Source of the DNA: CADEEN01 sp963840805 | GTDB lineage: Bacteria; Pseudomonadota; Gammaproteobacteria; Burkholderiales; Burkholderiaceae_C | Length of the DNA: 64,000 nucleotides | NCBI GenBank assembly: GCA_963840805.1 | Contig: CAWJAJ010000011.1 | Span: 62,001-126,000, forward strand | Reading direction: 5' to 3' | In this document: piece by piece, positions 47,045 to 56,164 of the stretch | How positions within the stretch are numbered: the first letter of the stretch is position 1 | Layout: each line of letters starts with the position of its first letter | Program-made: the position numbers and the translations under genes | The notes under the pieces: model-generated | Seen by the model: only the letters and a program-made list of their open reading frames with translations | Database searches by the model: none | What the model was told of the DNA's origin: nothing

Positions 47045-47396
47045 ATGCAGAGACGATGGACTCCCCTCGCCCTGTGCGCCGCCTTGGCGTTGTCGGCCAG
47101 CAGCGTCGGCCTGGCCGCCGACAAGGCCAAGGCCGCCGCGCCCGCACAGGCGACCGCCAGCCAGGCCAAGCCGGCCGCACCGCAAGCTGGTCGACATCAA
47201 CAGCGCGAGCCGCGCCGAGCTGAAGACGCTGCCGGGCATCGGCGATGCCGAGGCCGACCGCATCATCAAGGCCCGCCCCTTCCTGAGCAAAGCCAATCTG
47301 GTCTCGGGCAACGTGCTGCCCTACGACATCTACCAAGGGTTGCGTGGCCGCATCATTGCAATGCAGAAAGCGCCCCCGCCGAAACCCAAGCCGTAG
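47045..47396 (+). CDS. ComEA-like helix-hairpin-helix protein, one frameshift
   Basis: A secreted protein of about 117 residues with signal peptide (LALCAALALSASSVGLAADK), an Ala/Lys-rich linker and one helix-hairpin-helix unit. The unit reads KLVDINSASRAELKTLPGIG followed by DAEADRIIKARPF. The unit is typical of ComEA, which binds incoming DNA in the periplasm. The frame breaks near 47185, just before the domain. It sits between the MtrC-like and MtrA-like genes, about 30-60 bases upstream of the latter, and seems to be in the same transcript. Whether it binds DNA or serves the cytochrome complex is unknown. Confidence 0.8.
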
Positions 47397-47456
47397 CCGC
47401 GGCCGGCACCGAGGCAAAATAGTCCGATGGCAACCCAGACCCACAGGCCGACTCCG

Positions 47457-48405
47457 ATGAACATCAAACGACCCCTGCTCTGTGCGCTGTTGCTGCTGGC
47501 CGGGCTGGCATGGCAAGGCCCGGCATCCGCACAGGCCGCCGCCGCGCCGGCCGCCGAGTACAGCAAGGAAGGTGCCGACACCTGCCTCGGATGCCACGAC
47601 GACGAGACCGCGGCCTACTCGGGTTCGGCGATCTTCAAGACGCGGCATGCGCAGCGCGGCGACAAGCGCTCGCCGTTCGGCGCCGGCGGCCTGCAATGCG
47701 AGGCCTGCCACGGGCCCGGTGCCACGCATGCGCGCACCAAGAAGGCAGCGTCGATCAACAGCATGAAGGCGGACTCGGCGGTGCCGGTGGAGCAGCGCAA
47801 CCAGGTCTGCCTGTCGTGCCACCTGAACACCTCGCGCACCGGCTGGCATGCCAGCACGCACGAACGCGGCAACCTGGCCTGCACCGATTGCCACAAGGTG
47901 CACGTCGAGCACGATCCGGTGCTCGCCAAGAGCCAGCGAGCCGCCGGTCTGCCTGGCCTGCCACAAGCAGCAGCGCGCGGATTTCCACAAGGCCTCGTCG
48001 CACCCGGTGCGCCAGGGCCAGATGGGCTGCAGCGACTGCCACAGCGCGCACGGCTCGAACGCGCCGGCGATGCTGGCCAAGCCGACGCTGAACCAGACCT
48101 GCTTCACCTGCCACGCCGACAAGCGCGGGCCGGTGCTGTGGGAGCACGCCCCGGTGGCCGAGGATTGCTCGCTGTGCCATGTGGCCCACGGCTCGGCGCG
48201 CAACGCGCTGCTGACGAAGAGCCCGCCGCAGCTGTGCCAGCAATGCCACACGTCGGCCGGCCATCCGTCGCTGGGGCGCACCGCCAACGCGCTGCCCGGT
48301 GGCAGCGCCGGCGGCACGGCCTTCCTGGTGGCCGGCGGTTGCACCAATTGCCACTCCCAGGTGCATGGATCCAACCACCCCGCGGGCGCGAAGCTGATGC
48401 GTTGA
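47457..48405 (+). CDS. mtrA: decahaem periplasmic cytochrome c, MtrA/DmsE family, one frameshift
   Basis: A cytochrome of about 315 residues with signal peptide (LLCALLLLAGLAWQGPASAQA). Ten CxxCH motifs occur: CLGCH, CEACH, CLSCH, CTDCH, CLACH, CSDCH, CFTCH, CSLCH, CQQCH and CTNCH. Spacing and length match MtrA/MtoA/PioA, a haem wire that inserts into the MtrB porin. The typical start GADTCLGCHDDETAAYSGS and the GPGATHARTKKA stretch are present. One shift lies near 47940. ATG 47457 gives a clean signal peptide; ATG 47427 would add ten residues. mtrB follows 58 bases later. Confidence 0.9.
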
Positions 48406-48463
48406 ACGGCGCCGCACGGGCCGCGGCGCCCCTCGGCACGACTCACCGAAAACGGATGCGAAC

Positions 48464-50559
48464 ATGAAAATCTACAGCCCCCTGTTCCTGCTCGGCGCAC
48501 TCGGCGCGCTGTCTGCGGCCGGCACGGCCGCGGCCCAGGTGGACACCTCGGCGTGGAAATGCAGCGCCTGCCCGTACCCCAAGGGCAGCAGCGGCACCGT
48601 CGAGGCCGGGCTCGGCGTCGTCTCGGACGACTCGGCCAAGTTCGGCGACTACACCGGCCTGGACCGCGAAGGGGCCCATCTGGTGCTCGGCGGCACGCTG
48701 CGCTACCGCGGCGACGGCGGCTACTTCGCCGACCTGGCGGCCAGCGACCTCGGCCTCGATTCGCGCCGCCTCGCGGCGCGCACCGGGCGCGAGGGGCTCT
48801 ATACGCTGCGCCTGGGCTACAGCCGAAATCCCGCGCCACCTGTCGGACAGTGCGTCGACGCCGTTCCTCGGCAACGGCGGCGGCGTGTTGACGCTGCCGG
48901 CCGGCTTTCCGGCCGCCAACACGGCGGCGATGCCGCTGGCAAGCACGCTGCAGCCGGTCGAACTCGGCTACAAGCGATCGCGCCTGGACATCGGCGCCGC
49001 GTGGATCGCCGGCGCGAACTGGACCTACCGCATCAGCCTGCGCCACGACGTGCGCGACGGCACGCAGCGCACGGCGGGATCGTTCTTCGACACCGCGGCG
49101 CAACTGGCGGCACCGGTGGACCACGTGACCGACCAGTTCGAGGTGGCCGCGTCGTACGCCAGCCGCCGCCTGCAGGCCACGCTGGCCTACCAGTTCTCGC
49201 AGTTCCGCAATGGCCAGGATTCGCTGACCTGGGCCAACCCGTTCACGCCGGTGTTTGCCGGCAGCAGCACGGGCCAGCTCGCACTGGCGCCGGACAACCG
49301 GTTCCACCAGATCATCGGGCTCGCTCGGCTACGAGATCACGCCGAAGATCCGCGCCAGCGCCGATTTCGCGGTCGGGCGCATGACGCAGGATGCCGCGTT
49401 CCTCGCGCCGACGCTGAACCCCAACCTGCCGGTCACGCTGGCGGATCTGCCTGCCGCGTCGCTCGACGGGCGCGTCGACACCTTCAACGGCAGCGTGCGG
49501 CTCACGGCCACGCCGATGGACGGCCTGCGCGTGAATGCGAGCTACGCACGCGACGTGCGCGACAACCGCACGGCCGATCGGCGCCTACCCCGCGCTCGCG
49601 ACCGACATGTTCCTCGGCGCCACGCCGCGCAGCAACGAGCCCTACGACATCACGCAGGACCGCTTCAAGCTCAACGCCGACTACCGCGGGCCCGGCAGCC
49701 TGAGAACGAGCGTCGGCATCGAGCAGGACAACCGCCAGCGCAACTACCAGGAAGTCGTCACCACGCGCGAGACGACGCTGTGGGGCCGCGTCAGCGCGCA
49801 ACCGCTCGAGAACCTGTCGCTGACGGCAAGCTCGCGCATGCCGACCGCAGCAATTCGACCTACGGCGTCTCGACGTGGATCGACAGCCCGCAGAACCCGC
49901 TGCTGCGCAAGTTCAACCTCGCCGACCGGCTGCGCGACAGCGCCGGCCTGCGCGCCGACTACACCGTCAACGAGCAGGTGAGCCTGGGCCTCGGCGCTGG
50001 ACGTACGCCAACGACGACTACGGCCAATCCGCGATCGGCCTGACCGACGGCCGCAGCGTGAACCTCGGCGCCGACATGGCGGTGGCGTTTTCGGAGCAGA
50101 CGAGCCTGCACCTGTTCGCGCAGGGCGAGCGCATCCGCTCGCGGCAGGCCGGCAGCCAGGCCTTTGCGGCGCCCGACTGGAGCGCGCGCACGAAGGACCG
50201 CATCGACCTGCTGGGCGTGGGCATCAAGCACGCGGTGATCGTCGACAAGCTCGATGTCGGCGCCGACCTCACGTTCACGCGCTCGCACAGCGATCTCACG
50301 GTCGACACCGGCGTCAGCAGCGGCGCGCAGTTCCCGTCGGCCACCGTCGTCGCTCGACAGCGTGAAGCTCTACGCGACCTACAAGCTCAAGGACAACCTG
50401 TCGCTGACCGGCAGCTACTGGTACGAGGACTACGACGCGAAGGATTGGCGCCTCGACGGCGTGCTGCCCGGCACGGTAAACGGCTTGCTGGCGTTCGGCG
50501 AGCAGCCGCCGCGCTATCGCGTGCACCTGCTGCGCCTGGCCATGCGCTACCGCTTCTGA
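48464..50559 (+). CDS. mtrB: MtrB/PioB-family outer-membrane beta-barrel porin, frameshifted
   Basis: A beta-barrel of about 698 residues, the same length as MtrB, that holds the MtrA-type cytochrome in the outer membrane. It has a signal peptide (LFLLGALGALSAAGTAAAQ) and an N-terminal Cys pair in WKCSACPYPKG, matching the CxxC of MtrB proteins. Many alternating beta-strands follow, such as GTLRYRGDGGYFADLAASDL, FEVAASYASRRLQATLAYQF and LTGSYWYEDYDAKDWRLDG. The C-terminal strand ends LRLAMRYRF, with the terminal Phe typical of outer-membrane proteins. At least six shifts occur (about 48835, 49322, 49585, 49840, 50000 and 50350). Confidence 0.88.
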
Positions 50560-50871
50560 CGCGCCACCGCGACCCCGCGCGGCTGCCGCGGTGCCGCCGC
50601 GCGCAGCGTGGGCAAGCCGCCACAGTCGCCCCGGCCCATCCTTGACCTAGCGCAAGCGCCTTCGCGTGCCGGCGCGTAGCCTTCAGCCTCATTGAACGTG
50701 GCGCCCCCCAGGAGGTTCGGGAGGCATCGCAGGCAGAAGAACAAGGAACGGCAACGTGCCCTGGGGCAGCGGAACAGGTGAACAGATCGGCGAATGCGGC
50801 GGGCGCCCGGCGCCCGCTCGCATCGGCGGCTGTGGAGGCACCGCCGCACAGCGCGGCGAGGACGCATCCGC
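50560..50871 (+). other. 312-base gap before nuoA
   Basis: No gene is visible. It must hold the promoter of the nuo operon. TTGACCTAGCGCAA at 50642-50655 is a weak FNR-like match (left half perfect, right half CGCAA). AGGAGG at about 50710 is not placed before a credible start. Confidence 0.5.
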
Positions 50872-51237
50872 ATGAACCCCTATGTCGTGTTCCTGATGTA
50901 CCTGATGGCGATCCTCGGGTTCGTCGCGCTGACGCTGCTGCTCAACCGCGTGCTCGGCCCCAAGCCGGTGGACTCGGCGGTCAAGCTCGAGCCCTTCGAG
51001 TGCGGCGCCACGCCGGTCAGCACGCTGAACGTGAAGGCGGTGCCGATCAAGTACTACGCGGTCGCGATCATCTTCATCCTGTTCGACCTCGAGACGGTGT
51101 TCCTCTTCATCTGGGCGCTGGGCGCGCAGCCGCTGACCGGCTTCATGCTGTTCACGTTCTTCCTGTTCATGTTCCTGCTGGTGCTGATCGTGCTGTACGT
51201 CTACAAGGCGCGGCTGATCGAGGCCGTCACGGAGTAG
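50872..51237 (+). CDS. nuoA: NADH-quinone oxidoreductase subunit A
   Basis: A 121-residue membrane subunit of complex I with three helices. The signature FECGATPVSTLNVKAVPIKY lies on the quinone-site loop (Cys near residue 43), and the acidic helix reads FILFDLETVFLFIWAL. The start MNPYVVFLMYLMAILGF was chosen because it opens the first helix; longer upstream readings are basic and unlike NuoA. First gene of nuoA-N. Confidence 0.96.
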   Translation: MNPYVVFLMYLMAILGFVALTLLLNRVLGPKPVDSAVKLEPFECGATPVSTLNVKAVPIKYYAVAIIFILFDLETVFLFIWALGAQPLTGFMLFTFFLFMFLLVLIVLYVYKARLIEAVTE

Positions 51238-51247
51238 GCCCGTCGCC

Positions 51248-51766
51248 ATGTACGCACGCACCATCCCCATCGTGCCGGCGGCGCACCAGAAGGACGCCTC
51301 GTTCGAGTACCTGACGACGCGCAAGGACGAGCTGATCGGCTGGGCGCGCAAGTTCTCGATCTTTCCGTACCCGTTCGTCACGGCCTGCTGCGCGATGGAG
51401 TTCATGGCCGTCAGCGCCTCGCCCTACGACACCGACCGCTTCGGCGCTGCGCTGCCGCGCTTTTCGCCGCGCCAGGCCGATCTGCTGATGGTGGTGGGCA
51501 CCGTCACGCACAAGCAGGCGCCGATCCTGCTCAAGGTGTACGAGCAGATGTGCGAGCCCAAGTGGGTGATGGCCTTCGGCGTGTGCGCCACCAGCGGCGG
51601 CTTCTACCAGAACTACGCCGCGCTGCCGGGCATCGACAAGATCGTTCCGGTGGACATCTACATCCCCGGCTGCCCGCCACGGCCCGAGATGGTCATCGAC
51701 GGGATCATGCAGTTGCAGGAAAAGATCGCGCGCTCGAGCCACCCGATCATCACCAAGAGCTTCTGA
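51248..51766 (+). CDS. nuoB: NADH-quinone oxidoreductase subunit B
   Basis: The 172-residue subunit that carries the terminal cluster N2. The ligands are in TACCAMEFMAV (tandem cysteines), FGVCATSGGFYQNY and YIPGCPPRPE. It is fully in frame. It docks with NuoD next to the quinone channel. It follows nuoA by 10 bases. Confidence 0.96.
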   Translation: MYARTIPIVPAAHQKDASFEYLTTRKDELIGWARKFSIFPYPFVTACCAMEFMAVSASPYDTDRFGAALPRFSPRQADLLMVVGTVTHKQAPILLKVYEQMCEPKWVMAFGVCATSGGFYQNYAALPGIDKIVPVDIYIPGCPPRPEMVIDGIMQLQEKIARSSHPIITKSF

Positions 51767-51768
51767 CC

Positions 51769-52247
51769 GTGGCTGCAGCGTCCCCGTCTTCGACACGCTC
51801 ACACAGCAGTTGGTGCCGGCCGCGGGGCCGGCGACGGTGTCGCACGGCATCCTCGTCTTCGTGCTCGAGCCGGCCGAGTTGCTGCCCACGGCACGGCGGC
51901 TGCAGGGCGAGTTCGCGTTCGACATCTTCCTCGACGTGACGGCCGTCGACTGGATCGGCCAGGTGCCGCGCTTCGAGGTGGTCTACCACTTCTACTCCAC
52001 CACGCACAAGTTGCGGGTGCGGCTGAAGGTCGGCGCGGGCGAGAGCGACCCGAGCGTCGATTCGCTGGTGCCGCTGTACGGCTCGGCCGCGTTCATGGAA
52101 CGCGAGTGCCACGACATGTACGGCATCGTCTTCCGCGGCAACGCCGACCTGCGCCCGATCCTGCTCTACGAAGGCTTCGTCGGCCACCCGTTGCGCAAGG
52201 ACTACCCGAAGCAGCACGAGCAGCCGCTCGTGCCCTACCGCAGCTGA
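51769..52247 (+). CDS. nuoC: NADH-quinone oxidoreductase subunit C, start frameshifted
   Basis: The 30-kDa hydrophilic subunit. FDIFLDVTAVDWIGQVPRFE, the NuoC signature HDMYGIVFRGNADLRPIL and RKDYPKQHEQPLVPYRS are clear. The conserved frame has no good start. GTG at 51769, 2 bases after the nuoB stop, lies in a neighbouring frame, and the reading PVFDTLTQQLVPAAG joins it after a one-base shift near 51780. If that is correct the protein has about 159 residues. It is separate from NuoD, as in most betaproteobacteria. Confidence 0.92.
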
Positions 52248-52259
52248 CCCCACCCACCC

Positions 52260-53489
52260 ATGGACACCCCGCTGCGAAACCCGGTGCGCTCGATCTTCGA
52301 CAAGCCGCTGCGCGACGACTCGGTCATCGTCAACATCGGCCCGTCGCACCCGGCCACGCACGGCACGGTGCAGATCATCGCCGAGCTCGACGGCGAGCGC
52401 GTGCTGCGCACCGACGTGCATTGCGGCTACCTGCACCGCGGCTTCGAGAAGGAGTGCGAGGACCACACCTGGCACAACCTGATCCCGTACGTCGACCGCC
52501 TCAACTACGTCTCGGCGCTGATCAACGACTTCGCCTACTGCGACGCCGTCGAGCAGCTGATGGGCGTGCAGATCACGCCGCGCTGCCGCGATCTGCGCAC
52601 GCTGCTGTCGGAGTATTCGCGCCTGGTCGACCACCTCACCTGCCTGGCCGCCGGGCTGATGGAGCTGGGGGCGATGACGGCGTTCCTGTACCTGGTGATG
52701 ATCCGCGACTACATGTACGAGCACCTGGCCGCCCTCACCGGCGCGCGCGTGACGTACACCTACGGCCGCATCGGTGGGCTCGCGCGCGACCTGCCCGACG
52801 GCTGGCTGACGCGGATGGAAGCCATCCTCGTGCAGTACGAAGACTTCGTCGCCCGCGTGCACGCACTGGTCGATCGCAACCGCATCTTCATCGACCGCAT
52901 GCGCGACGTCGGCGTCATCAGCACCGCCGATGCGCTGAGCTACGGCTACACCGGCGTGATCCTGCGTTCGACCGGCGTGCCGCGCGACCTGCGCAAGGAC
53001 ACGCCGTACCTGGCCTACGCCGAGCTCGACTTCGACGTGCCGGTCGGCATCAAGGGCGACAACTACGACCGCTACTACGTGCGCATGCGCGAGATGGACG
53101 AGTCGGTGTACATGATGCGGCAGCTGGCGCAGAGGCTGCAGTCGCCCTCGATGCAGGGCCCGATCAACGTCGACGACCGCCGCTGCAGCTTCCCCGACAA
53201 GCCGCTCGTCTACACCGAGATCGAGTCGCTGATCAACCACTTCAAGCTGGTGATGGACGGCCCCGGCGTACCCGCCGGCGATGTCTATTGCGCGCACGAG
53301 TCGCCCAACGGCGAACTCGGCTTCTACCTCGTCAGCACCGGCAGCGGCATACCCCACAAGGTGCATTGCCGGGCACCGAGCTTCGTGCACATGGGCGGCG
53401 CGCACCTGATGCTCAACGGCGGCCAGCTCGCCGACATCGTGCCCACCTTCGGCTCGATCAACATGATCGGCGGCGAATGCGACCGCTAG
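52260..53489 (+). CDS. nuoD: NADH-quinone oxidoreductase subunit D
   Basis: The 409-residue 49-kDa-type subunit lining the quinone site. The start of the core, NIGPSHPATHGTVQIIAEL, carries the conserved His, and HCGYLHRGFEKECEDHTWH follows. The C-terminus ends as usual with DIVPTFGSINMIGGECDR. The frame is intact. An ATG 12 bases after nuoC was chosen. No Ni-binding cysteines remain at the former hydrogenase positions, as expected for NuoD. Confidence 0.96.
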   Translation: MDTPLRNPVRSIFDKPLRDDSVIVNIGPSHPATHGTVQIIAELDGERVLRTDVHCGYLHRGFEKECEDHTWHNLIPYVDRLNYVSALINDFAYCDAVEQLMGVQITPRCRDLRTLLSEYSRLVDHLTCLAAGLMELGAMTAFLYLVMIRDYMYEHLAALTGARVTYTYGRIGGLARDLPDGWLTRMEAILVQYEDFVARVHALVDRNRIFIDRMRDVGVISTADALSYGYTGVILRSTGVPRDLRKDTPYLAYAELDFDVPVGIKGDNYDRYYVRMREMDESVYMMRQLAQRLQSPSMQGPINVDDRRCSFPDKPLVYTEIESLINHFKLVMDGPGVPAGDVYCAHESPNGELGFYLVSTGSGIPHKVHCRAPSFVHMGGAHLMLNGGQLADIVPTFGSINMIGGECDR

Positions 53490-53497
53490 GCGACCGA

Positions 53498-53962
53498 ATG
53501 AAGCACCTGATCGCCGAATTCGACGCGATGCGCAAGCGCTACCCCGCCGGCGCCGAGTCGTCGCTGGTGCTGCCCTGCCTGCACCGCATCCAGCAGGATC
53601 GCGGCTTCGTCGCCGACAGCGACATCGCCGAGCTGGCCGCGTACATCCCGGTGCCGCGCATCCAGATCGAAGAGGTGCTGTCGCACTACACGCAGTTCAG
53701 GCGCAAGCCGATCGGGCGCTGGCACCTGCAAGCCTGCCGGAATCTGTCGTGCTCGATGCGCGGCGCCGAGGGCGTGATCGGGCACCTGGAGCGCAAGCTC
53801 GGCATCGCGCCGGGCCAGACCACGGCCGATGGCCGCTTCACGCTGAGCACGGTCGAGTGCCTGGGCTCGTGCGGTACGGCGCCGGTGGTGATGGTCAACG
53901 AGGCCTACCACGAGAACATGAGCCAGGCGCGGCTCGATGCACTGATCGAGGGGCTGAAGTGA
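53498..53962 (+). CDS. nuoE: NADH-quinone oxidoreductase subunit E
   Basis: The 154-residue thioredoxin-like subunit with the [2Fe-2S] cluster N1a. The ligands are in QACRNLSCSMRGAEG (Cys pair) and ECLGSCGTAPVVMVN. It belongs to the NADH-input module with NuoF and NuoG. It is followed by an 822-base gap with two hairpin elements before nuoF. Confidence 0.95.
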   Translation: MKHLIAEFDAMRKRYPAGAESSLVLPCLHRIQQDRGFVADSDIAELAAYIPVPRIQIEEVLSHYTQFRRKPIGRWHLQACRNLSCSMRGAEGVIGHLERKLGIAPGQTTADGRFTLSTVECLGSCGTAPVVMVNEAYHENMSQARLDALIEGLK

Positions 53963-54125
53963 ACTGCCTGCTCGCACAAGCTTTCACCTGTAGCCGCGCG
54001 GTCGCGATGTGCTCGCACGGGGTCGATCACGCACCCGTTGTGCATCGGATCGAGCACCTGCGTGGGTCGTCTGCTTTCGGCCCTTTGCGTGCCATTCGAA
54101 CTTCCGCTTTGCTTGCAATGGCGCG

Positions 54126-54364
54126 GCAACGGGGCAGCCGGGCCGGGCACGGCGCTTAGGTTCGGCGGTCTTCGCTGCGCTCAGACTGCCCTGCGCTGCG
54201 CGGGGCCGTGGCCCCGTCGCTCAACTCGCTACGCTCACTGCGTTCGCTGCGCTCGGACAGTCGCGACGAGTCAGAGCACGATGCGCGCTGCGCGCGCGGG
54301 CCCCGGCCCCTGTGCTGCTCGGCGCCTCACATGCGCGCCGTGCCCGGCCCGGCTGCCCCGTTGC
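54126..54364. repeat. 239-bp hairpin element (copy 2) between nuoE and nuoF
   Basis: The arms 54126-54155 and 54335-54364 are perfect 30-bp inverted repeats starting GCAACGGGGCAGCC. It is near-identical to copy 1 at 14767-15005. Together with copy 4 it fills most of the gap 53963-54784; the remainder holds no recognisable gene. Confidence 0.88.
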
Positions 54365-54411
54365 AGAACCGGTGGTGGCGTGCAGGCTATCGAACACCGA
54401 CGCTGTTGCCG

Positions 54412-54649
54412 GCAAGGCGGCGGGCGGGGCCTGGGCGGGGCGAATCGGCGCCGCCGAGGAGCACAGGGCTTCTGGCCGCGCGCCTTGGCGCGCTTCGTCA
54501 TCTGACTCGTCGCATCTGTTCGAGCGCAGTGAGCGCAGCGAACGAAGCGAGTTATGCGACGGGCCAGAAGACCGAGCACCGCAGGGACCCCGAAGCGCAG
54601 CGAAGGGCCAGCCGTCTGAGCCCCGCCCAGGCCCCGCCCGCCGCCTTGC
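54412..54649. repeat. 238-bp hairpin element (copy 4, inverted core, different arms)
   Basis: The arms 54412-54441 and 54620-54649 are perfect 30-bp inverted repeats starting GCAAGGCGGCGGGC, unlike those of copies 1-3. The interior (CGCAGTGAGCGCAGCGAACG) is the reverse complement of the shared core. It lies 48 bases after copy 2 in the opposite orientation. Confidence 0.82.
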
Positions 54650-54784
54650 TCGCACCGATGCAAGCACAACGCATCGGACACACGCAAACAGCCGCAATGG
54701 GCCGAGAGCCGCCAACCGAGCGAGAGTCAATGTAAGCGCGGCACTGGGTAAGCCGGCGTACCAACCACGGTGGGGGGCCAGAGC

Positions 54785-56164
54785 ATGACCGGCACCAAGC
54801 TGATCATGAACTTCGAGGTCACCGCCACCTCGCACGGGCTGGCCGATTACCGCGCGCGCGGCGGCTATGCCACGCTGGAGAAGGTGCTGCGCGAGATGCG
54901 CCCCGAGCAGATCACCAAGGAAGTGGCGGCCTCGGGCATCCTCGGCCACGGCGGCGCGGCCTTCCCGGCGGGGCGCAAGTGGGGCGTGATCAAGCTCAAC
55001 GACGGGCAGCCGCACTTCCTGTGCGCCAACGCCGACGAAGGCGAGCCGGGCACATTCAAGGACCGCTGGATCCTCGAGAACGCACCGCACCTGCTGCTCG
55101 AATCGATGCTGATCACGGCCTATGCGCTGCAGGTGCGCAATGCCTTCGTCTACATCCGCGGCGAGTTCGACCTGCCGTATCGGCGCCTGGCCGCGGCGGT
55201 GGAAGAGGCCTACCAGGCCGGTTGGTTCGGCGAGCGCATCCTCGGCACCGACTTCGCCTGCGACATCGTGATCTATCGCGGCGCGGGCTCCTACGTCTGC
55301 GGCGAGGCCTCGGCGCTGATCACCTCGATCGAAGGCAAGAAGGGCTACCCGCGCAACCGCCCGCCGCGCCTGACGGTACGCGGGCTGTTCCAGCGCCCGA
55401 CGGTGATCAACAACGTCGAGACGCTGGCCAACGTCACCGGCATCGTCGCGCATGGCGCCGAGGCCTTCCGCAAGGTCGGCACGGCCAAGAGCCCGGGCAC
55501 GCAGCTGGTCTCGATCTCCGGTCATCTGGAGCGCCCGGGGGTCTACGAGGTCGAGTACGGCACCCCGCTGGCGAAGTTCATCTACGAAGATTGCGGCGGC
55601 GTGCTCGGCGGCGGCAAGTTGAAGTGCATCGTGCCCGGTGGCATCTCGACCAAGGTGTTGACGGCCGCCGAGATCGAGACCGTCACCTACGACCACGCCT
55701 CGCTGAGTGCGGCCGGCTCGGGCGTCGGCTCCGGCGGCATGGTCGTGATCGCCGAAGGCACGTGCATGGTGCGGCTGCTGCAGATCCTGCTGCGCTTCTA
55801 TCACCACGAATCGTGCGGCCAGTGCACACCGTGCCGCGAAGGCATGGGCTGGATGCACCGCATCATCGACCGCATCGTCGCCGGCGAGGGCCGGCCCGAA
55901 GACATCGACCAGCTGATCCGCATCTCCAAGGCCAATGACGGCACCACGATCTGCGGCATGGGCGATGCGGCGGGCTACGCGACGGTGGGCATCATTGCCA
56001 AGTACCGCGACGAGTTCGAATACTTCATCGAGCACAAGCGCTCGCGCCTCGACGGCCGGATCGAGGTCGCGGCCCAAGGAAACGCCGGGCCGCCCCAAGT
56101 TTCCTTGCTCCCCCTCGGGGGGGCGGCCGCCGCGCGCGGCGGCCTTGGGGGCACTCATGCTTGA
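54785..56164 (+). CDS. nuoF: NADH-quinone oxidoreductase subunit F
   Basis: The 459-residue flavoprotein that oxidises NADH. The NADH/FMN site is seen in GHGGAAFPAGRKWG and ANADEGEPGTFKDR, with RGAGSYVCGEASALITSIEG following. The N3 cluster motif is ESCGQCTPCREGMGW. The frame is intact. The last 25 or so residues (GNAGPPQVSLLPLGGAAAAR and on) are encoded by an intergenic repeat and are not a normal NuoF tail. Its stop overlaps the nuoG start by 8 bases. The start ATG follows GGGGGCCAGAGC rather than a strong ribosome site. Confidence 0.94.
   Translation: MTGTKLIMNFEVTATSHGLADYRARGGYATLEKVLREMRPEQITKEVAASGILGHGGAAFPAGRKWGVIKLNDGQPHFLCANADEGEPGTFKDRWILENAPHLLLESMLITAYALQVRNAFVYIRGEFDLPYRRLAAAVEEAYQAGWFGERILGTDFACDIVIYRGAGSYVCGEASALITSIEGKKGYPRNRPPRLTVRGLFQRPTVINNVETLANVTGIVAHGAEAFRKVGTAKSPGTQLVSISGHLERPGVYEVEYGTPLAKFIYEDCGGVLGGGKLKCIVPGGISTKVLTAAEIETVTYDHASLSAAGSGVGSGGMVVIAEGTCMVRLLQILLRFYHHESCGQCTPCREGMGWMHRIIDRIVAGEGRPEDIDQLIRISKANDGTTICGMGDAAGYATVGIIAKYRDEFEYFIEHKRSRLDGRIEVAAQGNAGPPQVSLLPLGGAAAARGGLGGTHA
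56080..56156 (+). repeat. GC-rich hairpin repeat inside the nuoF 3' end
   Basis: The segment contains CTCCCCCTCGGGGGGGCGG and GCCGCCGCGCGCGGCGGC hairpins and resembles the intergenic repeats at 7184 and 26395 in its CCCCCTCG core. It extends the nuoF reading frame and abuts the nuoG start. Confidence 0.55.

Noticed and set aside
50642..50655. TTGACCTAGCGCAA before nuoA as an FNR box
   Set aside because: The right half-site is poor (CGCAA), so it is only mentioned in the gap description.
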